NCBI GenBank assembly: GCA_013339765.2
Contig: CM023457.1
Span: 31,017,911-31,081,910, forward strand
DNA length: 64,000 nucleotides
Direction: 5' to 3'
DNA from: Haemaphysalis longicornis
Lineage: Eukaryota; Arthropoda; Arachnida; Ixodida; Ixodidae
This document shows positions 55,901-64,000 of this stretch, in pieces (the first letter of the stretch is position 1; the number at the start of each line of letters is the position of its first letter). A program made the position numbers and the translations under genes. A model generated the notes under the pieces. That model saw nothing but the letters and a program-made list of their open reading frames with translations. It was not told the origin of the DNA and made no database searches.

Positions 55901-58900
55901 TTTGCTAATTTTCCTCTGGTTCTTGTTGATTTTTTAACCCTGTTTCAACAATGTTATAAGCCGTTTGAATTAACACATGAAATTCTGGACAACAGTGTGC
56001 TGCAATTCCTTGAGAGAGAGGAGAGAAACATTAAAATGTGATATTCCTTGATATCACACTGACTCTTCCAAGCATCATGTGTGTGTGTCGGGCATATTGT
56101 CCCTTGTCCCCAGCCCTTGTCCCCAGCCCTTGTCCCCAGGCGGACAAGGGCTTGTTACTCGACCATATGGCTGCTCATTCTAAGATGACGAAAAGAGGCA
56201 TTGCTAATATGTGTTTCAGGAATGTCCTTTAAAAAAATTGGTGCATCTTGCACTGGTGCAGCTTGCACTCTTCCTTCATCGGAGACGCAGCTGTTGCACC
56301 TGACATTTATTTCTGAACTTGCCGCTGAAAGTTTTCCATATCTCCCAAAGTGGACCGCTGTAGCACTCGCTAAAAGCCGCGGCAACCGGCTTCACGGACT
56401 CTGCGTCTGTGCCCCCCCACCTCAGGCGTGAACATACGTGAACTGGTGAAAAAAACCGCACGCTGGATAGCTGACAAGAAAAGCCGCTCACCTTGTTCAA
56501 TTTTTCTAGTTCTTTCCAATGCCACTGCACCGAATAGCGCCGCATTTGCTGCCCGCCTCTAAAGAAGCGAAAGTGGGGCTCAGGATATGACGAGAGGCGG
56601 CAGGTGCGTTTAGGCATGCAGAAAGGCACACGCCATCTTCCTCCTCCATCTTCTCGTAGCATTAGTGATGAGCAGGCACAGAGAGATTGATTCGTTCCAC
56701 TGGGTGACACATCACATCAGTGGGGCTCTTCAATTTACAAATTTCGAAAGCACCATGGATAGTCCGAAGGTTCTTTAAAAAACAAATGATAGATTGCTTC
56801 TCTGGGAGTGTCCGGATAGGACAAGACTATATTGGAGATGAATAACCCCAGTGTCTTTCATATTGCGAGAGATCATGATGAGGACAGTGCGTAGAACCTA
56901 TAAAAGCACAGATCTATCATATTCTTAGATAAAATAGCCTTGTGTAGCAAGTATGCAAGTTTCTTTTGTTTGTTTTCTTGGTCAGAAGAGCTTTGTTGTG
57001 GAGTACCTTCTCTCCCTCGACGCGACAAGTTTTGAGTGCTATTGCCGGTGCAGTTCTTTTGCTGTCTCAGAATGTTGGAACGGAGCTACAGTAATGTTCA
57101 TTGTCGAAGGGAGTGGTGCTGTGGCCCTGTTGATACAGCGTCGGCAATTCTGGTGGCACAAAGTGGGTGGTTGCTAAAGGCTGCTGTAACAGTGCACAGA
57201 ACCTGGGTGTTGGTGGCCAGGTAGATACGCGGGCGGCAAAACGGTTTCGGGGTGTCTGCAGCTGGCATTTACCCTCGTGCAGGCTGGCGTACACCGGGAG
57301 CATGTACCAGAAGCTGCGGATCTTTAATCCGGACGAGTTTGACATCGACATCGTCCTCTTCTTTCCACTCCCGAAGGGCTGCGCCTCCCCCGAGGTAAGT
57401 GCCCTTCGGTCAGAGTTGTCCTATATTAGTGCTGGCTGCGAAACTCCGCTTCAGAAACCGGGCGCCTGCAGGCACCCCCTCTTCATAATTTATGAGGACT
57501 GACTGACTGAACAAACTTTATTGAGGAATAGGAAAAGGAAGGAATGGGGTCGGGTATAGAGTGGAGTGGAATTCCTAGCTATGCGTAAAGTTTCACCATA
57601 GGTGGGTTCCGTGTAAGGACGCGTGGCGGTCCCCGTTGGCTGCGTGCTATGCGAGTGCACACGCAGCCGCATTGGCCGCCTCATTTCCTTCCAGACCTTC
57701 ATGTCCCGGGGTCCATGTGGTATTGTATAACTTTCCCATTTTTTGTGGCAGTATGCATCTTGGGAGTCCGTTACGATGTTCGGGCTTCTTTGCTGTTTTT
57801 CTCCCAGCCAAACGGCAAAAAGTATTGCACCCACTTTGGCGTGTTTGACTGTGGTGTTTCTCTGGGAGTGGCAGTCTAAAATTTCTCCTTCTTTGGTGGT
57901 TACCACTGAGACCGTCGTTGTGGCATTGTAGCTTGCCGCGTCGACATACACTGTATTGTCGTGGTTGTTAACTTTTCTCCGGATGAAGTCCGTCCTAGCC
58001 TTCCTCCTCTCCTTGTGAATCTCCGGGTGCATATTTCTAGGGAGGGGTAAGGTCTTTATGTGTTTCCGCTGCTCTGGCGCTAGATCGTGCTCCTGCTCTA
58101 GGATTTCCCTTTCCGGTGGGTCTCTGTCCGCCCACACAGGGTTCGCACAGGTCCTTGAAAACCTTGAAAACCCTTGAATTTAGAAGTGTAAATTTCAAGG
58201 CCTGGAAAGTCCTGGAATTTTTAAAGGGTCCTTGAAAACCCTTGATTTTTCTGGAGAGAACCAATGGCCCTGTCTTTTCACAAGAATTTAAAGTGTTCGT
58301 CGTGAATTTTAGGTGTTACATATGTAAAGAAACATTGTAACAATCAAGTTTCAGTGTATTGCGTGAAATTACGAGTTGTGGATTCTCATTATTACGAGGC
58401 AACATTGGGAGCAGCACTCAATAGAATTCATGTCACGATACAATCCTGTGAAAGCCGGCTTCTGTTCTCTATCTTGCATGTTCCATCTAGTCTGTGGACG
58501 GCCTTTCATTGCATGTTTGCTGTGCCTCATGCATTCCATCTGCGTTTTCTTTTATGTGCAAATGGTGGACGTGTACTTAGTTCATCCTGCCTTGCAGCAA
58601 CACTTGCTGAGTTAATTTCAGCTGATACTCTTGCTGACAAAGCAGGAGATGCAGGCAACATTAACTAAGTTTGAACTCAAACAGCCTCAGCAAAACACCA
58701 GAAAAAGAAAACCTCTAAATACAAACTATGAAATAAAAAATAAAACTGGGGGAGCATTCATGAACCCATAGCGCCTATCTAAATGTGCATTAATGTTCTT
58801 AGGCATTGGGCAATAACAAAATTTTGCATTGTGTTGAAAAAGTTATAAATAATCCCAGATAAAAAATAAGATGGGGACCTTGAAAATGTGTTTTCTGGTC

Positions 58901-61900
58901 CTTGAAAGTCCTTGAAAACCCTTGAATTTTTGCTTTTGAAGCCCGTACGAACCCTGCTACAGCACGGCTCGTCCTGTCTTTGTTTTCCCTTGTTTCTGCA
59001 ATGGTGTTATAAATGCCCAGTTTGTTCGTTTTCTCGGTTGCGGTGAAACGGGGAAGGTTCAGGGCTGCCTTGTAGGCACTTCGTATGATGCAGTTAACTT
59101 GTTCCTCGTCTGATTTGGTAAGGTTGTGGTATGGTAGGCTGTAGGCGATTCTGCTCATGGCCAGTGCCTGAACTAGGCATGTAGTGTCCTCTTCTCTCAT
59201 GCCGTTCCTCTTCTCTGTGAGCCTGCGAACGATTTTGACGAGTGGCAGTGTCGTTTTCTTTAGTCTGGTAATAGTCTCGTCAGCTCTGACGTTGCTCTGA
59301 ACTATTATTCCGAGCATTCGTATTTGTTGCTTTTCTAGGATTGGTTCCGTTCCAACGCCGAGCTTTATTGGGGTTTCACGGGCTGCCTTGTTGTAGCAAT
59401 GTACTATAATTACTTCCGATTTTTCCGTTGTGCATTTCAGACCGTTGTTTGCTGCCAGCTTGGCTACCCAATTGATGGTGTTTTGTAGGTTTTGGGTTTT
59501 GGTTTGGCGTGATCCAGCTGTTGCCCATATCGTGATGTCATCTGCGTAGATCACATGTCCGATGTCTGGGAGTTCTAGAAGCTTGTGTGCTATTTTGAGC
59601 ATTGGGATGTTGAAAAGCAGCGGTGATATGATGGAACCCTGCGGGGTTCCTTTGTTTGTTTGGGTGAAAGGCTCTGATCTCAAGTCTTCTATGCTAACAG
59701 TAGCTGTTTGGTTTGCGAGAAAGGCCAGGACGAAATCATATGCGCTTCCCGCACCCTATTCGATTTAGGGCTTCCAATATGCCTTGTGGGAGACGTCGAA
59801 AGCTCCCTTGAGGTCAAGAGTCAGATAAATGTTTTCTCCGGGAATTTTGCGATCTGGGACTGCTTTCTTCATTTGTATGAAGGCGTCCTGTGTTGAAAGG
59901 TTCCATCTAAAACCAATCATGCTGTCTGGAAACATATTGCTGTCTTCCGTGTAGTTTGATTAAGCGATTCGTTATGATGTGCTCGTACACTTTCCCTAGG
60001 CAACATGTGAGGGAGATCGGTCTCAGGTTGTCTGTGCTGGGAGGTTTCCCCGGTTTCGGGATAAGAATCACCCTGGAGTGTTTCCATTTCGGGGGAACAG
60101 TTTCTTTGAGCCATAACTCCTCGTTCAAGTACTTTGTTGAAGCTGCAATTTGGTTATCACCTATGTTATGAAGCATTTTATGTGTGATGCCATCGTCTCC
60201 CGGTGAGAGGTTTTTCTTCATGGATGTTACTGCAGGGAAGACTTCTTCTCGTGTGATTTCTCTGTCTAATATTTCATTCGGTGCTCCTTTGTACTCTCTA
60301 TTATACGATAAATTTGCCTGCTCCGCAGCTCCTTGTTTTCGTTTGAGGGTCTCCAGAAGCTCCGCATCTTGCCCAGGGAAAGTGTGCGACTTTACGGAGG
60401 TTGTGACATGCACATCTCTTCGCGGAGGTTGGGTCCGTCATGCTTCTGATTAGGGCCCATGTTCTTGATGTGCTGAGTGTGCCCTTGAGTTTCTCACAGA
60501 ATGCGCTCCAGTTCTGTTGCGCTAGCTGATGATGATGGTGTATGTATGAGTATGTATGATGATGATGTGTGTATATACTGCTGATGATGATGTATGCGCT
60601 CTGCTTCGTCGCTTGCTGTCCATTCCTCCCTGAACTTGGCCCAGTCTTATTTTGGCCGTCCCTAGAGAGTTGCAGAATTTCGCTGTAGTGATAGATACGT
60701 GCATAATGCAGTGGTCACTCCCGAGGGTTTCCATTGTGTTGACCCAGGCGGCATTTTGTTCCGAGTCATTCGTCAGTGTAAGGTTGGGGCTCGTGTCTCT
60801 AGTTCTCACCTGACCTAACCTAGTGGGCTGTGTGGGATCGTTTGTAAGCTGGAGCCCGTACACTTCCATGGCTTCAGCCAGCCTTTTTGCCTTTGGGAGT
60901 GTCGTAGGTGTAGTGCCAATACGTATGTGGTGCATTAAAGTCTCCCATTGTCAAAGCCTCGTTTCTCTTTGCGAGCTGCCTTGTCTCCCAGAAAAGGTCG
61001 TTAAAATCTTCGCTGTGTTTTCTCGGAGAGCTGTATACTTTGAGAATGAAGATGCTCTTCTCGACCCGTTTCTTTGGTATTATTTCAATAAGGACTGCTT
61101 CTGGAGATGTTGTTTTCAGTTCATGTGTTATCACTGCGACGTCCTTCCGTACGTAGGTGACGGCTCTGCTAGTCCCGTCGCTCCTGTCATAGCCCTTTAT
61201 CTTTATGTTGCTACCCACTTGTAGGCATAAGATGCCTGGTCGAATCATTGCGGTGTCAATGACATACCTGCCAGGTTTCCCGAATTTTCCGGGAGACTCC
61301 CGAATTTTCATGGTTTTGTACGATTGTACGACCGAAACAAAAATCTCCTGAAAACGCACCTGTCTTTGGCCAATTTTTTTCCCCAGTTTGGCCACAATTG
61401 CGCCGGAGGTATGCCTGAACCCGACACCAGTCGGCATCGTTATCAGTGAAGTGCTTAAAAAGCGTAATCGGCCATGCGCAGACGGTGAACCTGTTCGTCC
61501 CATTGTTAGTTTACTGTTGACAGAAGCGCAGCGCCACCGCCGCTTTCATTTACGCACGAGCACAGCCATTCTGGATGGCAGTTCTGAAGATTTAGCAAGT
61601 CTCCAGTGGTGTAGCTTGTTGTTAGTTTAGATGAAAGTACAAAACAGTTCAGTTCCTGCTATTTTGTATTGCGCTTGCAGTACTATTTCCAGGACTTTCT
61701 GAAAGGGGCGGCGGCAGCCACGTCGAACGCTTAAGTGGTGTAGCTTGTTGGTAGTTTGGACAAAGAAACCGTCCATTTCCTGCTATGTTGTAAGCAAATA
61801 AAAAAAGTCTGTAAGGTTACCCATTCTGTTGTTGCTACAACCCCCCCCTCCCCCCGGTCAGATCTCCCTAATGCCATCCCGGCAAACCTGGCAGGTATGC

Positions 61901-64000
61901 AATGAGGTGTTTGAGTTGCAATTTCTTTTTGGTCAGGCTGCGGCAATTCCGCTGCCAAAGCTCGAGGCGTTCTTGCTGTCTGGGCGCCTTATTGCGCATT
62001 GGGATCAGATTCTTCCGTGTCCTGCTGCAAATTGTTCTAGGTCCACATCCAGCTCTTGGTGCTTGCCATTGTGCTGGTGCCCTTGTGATCGTTGTTTCCT
62101 TTTGCCACTCCCCAGACGTTTGAGTGAACTGCCGGACATGTCGTTCTGCAAGTACGATATTTGTGATAGTAGGGTTTTTTGCATGTTCATGAGGAACTCT
62201 CCAAGAGCGACGGGGTCTTGCAGAGCTTGTTGTGCTTTCGGTGGTATCGGCATGGTTTTCTCTGTTGCAGGGTCTTTTTGCTGTATGATAGTGGCCGATA
62301 AGGAACGAGCATATTGGCACGCCATCTGGGGTGTGAAAACTGAACTTTGCTGAACGTTTACATTCAGTGAAACAAATTTTTCGAGGACACTTGCTTTTCA
62401 AATTAGGAAGTGTTTCCTGATGTTCCCTTGGCATTTCTGCCATGGTTAGCGGAAGTAGCTTTAAACAGCTCATTACAACTTCAACTTTGTGTCGACAGAT
62501 GGCAGGCTGTTTGCTCCGAAGGCAGGGGGCACACCAGAGGCCGCTTTTTGGCACGTAGGGTATTTAGGGAGTTTCGCAGCTGCATATATCGAACAACTCG
62601 GTCCTTCGGTAAGTATTACTACGTGCCAGCAGGATGTCTGACACGAACCGTGGCTGATGGTGAAGTGATCTGTTTAAATAGAGGTGCAGTCTAATCACAA
62701 TTCAGCCATTACAGTTCAAGCATCACCTGTCTTCATTGTCCGTCTTTGATGCCCATGGCATTACGTGCCACTGTGCACTTCCTTTTCGTGTTTCAGTATC
62801 GCAAAAGCACATATTAATGCGACAGCATTAGATGGCTCATTGAGTGAAAAAGCTAGTGTTTGCGGGGGTGTCAGAAGTGGAGAATGGCTCCCGCACGACT
62901 ACAAAACATTCCACAGCAAGAGCTTCGCTACAGAACCCAAACACAAATGGAAGACCACACTGTTAGGCAGCGCAGGGGCACATAGACAGCTGACTGCTGT
63001 GCCTGTGGCTACAAGTGCATTGTTCGGCGGAATGCCGAACACGCACCCCACTGCCCTGGCACAGTGGCGCAGCAGTCGTGATTACTCGCAGAACCAAACT
63101 TGACGGAACACTCAGCGGCATTCTGGTGGACATTAATGCTTTCACATTAGTGTTTCGCAGAACTGCCTAGGTGGTGTGGGCGCCCACTTGACCCCCATGA
63201 CTCATTTGCACGTGGTTCGGCATTGCCAATCGTGGGGGTGGTCATCTTGGCCGGTTGAGTGCTCACGTGCGTGCTAGTTTCCTAACTGGCTGCACGCAGT
63301 GTGCCGTACCCACGATACCACGTGACTCACAAATGGGGATGCTGGTGGGCGGACCCTTATTGGTCTCCCACTGGCCTCCTCTTTCCCGGAAGAACCCCTT
63401 TCCACCGATCCTTGTTTCTATTCACGTGTAGTCGACTGGGCGATTCGGTCGGTGTTGGTCGGGCCAGGAGCCACGATGACCGAAAACCCGGTTGGCTCTA
63501 CGGGGCCCTGCTCTGAGATTCCGTATGGACCAGTCGTCGGGAAGCCGCTCTTCCCGCAGCCGCGCTGACGGATATCGGAGTCTGGGTCCCTGTGGCTTGA
63601 GTGAGCAAACGGAGCCCTTGTCTCCGGGCGAGTGACAGTCGCGTTGTCTGTTAAGCACCCTGTACAGTGTAGACCATTTATAACGTAACCGCTTATAGTG
63701 CGGGACCGGATATAACGTGGGTTTTTGTGACCACCCGTTCACCACCCATAGAACTCAATGCATAAGCATACCACTTAGAATGCGGTTGGCCGAAGCACAA
63801 TACCGTTTATAGTGCGGTTTTGGCGGGACTGCTGATCGACCGGCGCAGCTGGGCCATCGTTTTAGGGTAGCAAAAGAAAAAAGAAAGGATGAAATCGGCC
63901 ATCTGACGTAGCATGCACCCCTTGCTCTCCTCTAACTTCACCACACAAGAATAGAATAGGCGCCCTCTAGTTCACGCATACGTGATAACCACAACTGACC
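52601..64000 (+). CDS. cGAS-like receptor (cGLR), gene C, partial: exons 1-2 in the window
   Basis: Exons 52601-52767 and 57283-57394 join to 93 codons. Residues 1-55 form the N-terminal helix (NKKTLDLLLKGLTETMKEVD, then PLFRKLYQ). Residues 57-93 hold AYTGSMYQKLRIFNPDEFD with G61-S62, E74 and D76, so two catalytic acids are present. Exon 1 length (167 nt) and phase equal gene A's; exon 2 is 6 nt longer. Intron 1 (4.5 kb) is inflated by two TTAA elements. No exon 3-like sequence (WFQSVVD motif) appears between 57395 and 64000. So either intron 2 exceeds 6.6 kb or the gene is truncated by the retrotransposon beginning at 57503. A frame could extend upstream to an ATG at 52568, but the paralogue-aligned ATG follows a CCAG acceptor and is preferred. 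Confidence 0.75.
53016..54123. mobile_element. TTAA-flanked terminal-inverted-repeat element in gene C intron 1
   Basis: TTAA at 53012-53015 and 54124-54127; ends AGGAGCCATGAAGAGAAAA and, reverse-complemented, AGGAGCCATGAAGAGAAAAT. No transposase frame. It contains two TGATGTCA motifs near 53190 and 53948. Confidence 0.85.
54128..55785. mobile_element. Second TTAA-flanked element, abutting the first
   Basis: TTAA at 54124-54127 is shared with the previous element; the right TTAA is at 55786-55789. Ends GGGGGTGCTGACGCAAAATTTT and, reverse-complemented, AGGGGCACTGACACAAAAATTTT. A tRNA-like SINE is nested at 54592-54688. Confidence 0.75.
54592..54688 (+). mobile_element. tRNA-like SINE head with oligo-T tail
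   Basis: TGTGGCGCAGTGGGAAGAGC looks like a Pol III A box region, and GTGGGATCGAAACCGGGCG like a B box. TATTATTTTTTTT follows. It differs from the Ruka-like family. It is short and could also be a tRNA pseudogene. Confidence 0.4.
55790..57282. other. Remainder of gene C intron 1
   Basis: A 13-bp unit (CCCTTGTCCCCAG) is repeated three times at 56101-56139. The last 90 bp before exon 2 (AACGGTTTCGG...GTGCAG) aligns with the same position in gene A, so it is ancestral intron. Nothing else was identified. Confidence 0.5.
57283..57394 (+). CDS. Gene C exon 2 (GS loop and E-x-D catalytic pair)
   Basis: The acceptor is CTCGTGCAG; the donor is GAG/gtaagt. TGSMYQKLRIFNPDEFDID carries G61-S62, E74 and D76. 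The usual second serine of the loop is methionine here (GSM), which many family members tolerate. Confidence 0.9.
58137..58956. mobile_element. hAT-like non-autonomous element inside the retrotransposon
   Basis: Inverted ends CAGGGTTCGCAC and, reverse-complemented, CAGGGTTCGTAC, with repeated CCTTGAAAACCCTTGAA words inside both ends. The RNase H and reverse-transcriptase portions of the host element resume on either side. I see no convincing 8-bp target duplication, so the superfamily is tentative. Confidence 0.6.
61266..61896. mobile_element. Terminal-inverted-repeat element inside the endonuclease domain
   Basis: Ends ACCTGCCAGGTTTCCC and, reverse-complemented, ACCTGCCAGGTTTGCC. It splits the endonuclease frame between the NCRSL and VIT...DFNAP parts. 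Flanks share CAATGA near each end. No protein. Family unknown. Confidence 0.55.
62331..63664. other. Unassigned sequence
   Basis: No gene C exon or known element protein was recognised on either strand. The segment TGAAAACTGAACTTTGCTGAACGTTTA at 62334-62360 has a near-identical inverse at 17482-17508, so an unnamed repeat spans part of this stretch. Confidence 0.35.
63665..64000. mobile_element. Left end of a Tigger-like element, cut by the window edge
   Basis: TA, then CAGTGTAGACCATTTATAACG with repeated CTTATAGTGCGG and GGATATAACG words, in the style of the TA-flanked elements at 5764 and 41499. The right end lies outside the window. Confidence 0.45.

Larger units (their letters stand above)
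57503..62330 (-). mobile_element. Non-LTR retrotransposon with endonuclease, reverse transcriptase and RNase H, interrupted twice
   Basis: Read 5' to 3' on the minus strand. An ORF1-like C-terminus at 62325-62005. An apurinic-type endonuclease start LELWQRNCRSLTKKKLQ near 61950, resuming after an insertion with VITHELKTTS and LTMGDFNAPHT at 61230-60900. A reverse transcriptase with LIPKPGKPPSTDNLRPISLT at 60150-59980, GTPQGSIISPLLFNI and YADDITIWA at 59680-59520. RNase H with VYVDAASYNATTT and IVTDSQDAY at 58000-57700. It ends at AATAAA (plus TTTATT near 57521) and a CAGT-repeat tail at 57503. Frame breaks and a stop make it inactive. It starts 108 bp after gene C exon 2. Confidence 0.82.

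Noticed and set aside
61868..62554. 228-codon minus-strand open frame as a host protein
   Set aside because: Its C-terminal part is the retrotransposon endonuclease start in frame with NCRSL, and the rest overlaps the ORF1-like end in another frame.

Overview
This window is animal nuclear DNA, most likely from a hard tick (Ixodida). The evidence is spliced genes with GT-AG introns of 0.3 to 4.8 kb, very dense transposons, several copies of a tRNA-derived SINE that resembles the tick Ruka family, Penelope-like and RNase H-bearing non-LTR fragments, and many Tigger-like and TTAA-flanked DNA elements. Nothing prokaryotic or organellar is visible. The species assignment is an inference from repeat style, not a database match.

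The only host protein-coding genes I can support are three paralogous cGAS-like receptors (cGLRs; Mab-21-type nucleotidyltransferases). Gene A lies on the minus strand (19157 down to 3034, seven coding exons, 416 aa). Gene B lies on the plus strand (26217 to 38284, seven coding exons, 352 aa, with an apparent late frameshift). Gene C lies on the plus strand (from 52601, exons 1 and 2 only, leaving the window at 64000). Exon boundaries and phases correspond one to one. Exons 2, 3, 4 and 6 have identical lengths in A and B (106, 222, 159 and 129 nt), which fixes the models in the absence of transcripts. All copies keep the GS loop and the E-x-D catalytic pair. A and B also keep the third acidic residue. 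These enzymes normally sense foreign or misplaced nucleic acid in the cytosol and make a cyclic dinucleotide second messenger, so the locus looks like an expanded innate-immune sensor cluster.

Layout: 1-3033 is downstream of gene A and holds an inverted pair of Penelope-like fragments. 3034-19157 is gene A with introns full of nested transposons. 19158-26216 is the head-to-head intergenic region of A and B, with candidate non-coding first exons at about 21350 (minus) and 21808 (plus) flanking CRE-like TGACGTCA sites. 26217-38400 is gene B, with a 27-bp minisatellite ending just before exon 3. 38400-52200 is transposon-rich and has a recent segmental duplication (45.7-47.3 kb versus 50.0-51.8 kb) in which one copy carries a 1.9-kb TTAA element and the other preserves the empty site. 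52200-57400 is the start of gene C, whose 5' flank and intron 1 align with those of gene A in inverted orientation. 57500-62330 is a long minus-strand non-LTR retrotransposon broken by two DNA elements. 62330-64000 is unassigned except for a Tigger-like end at 63665.
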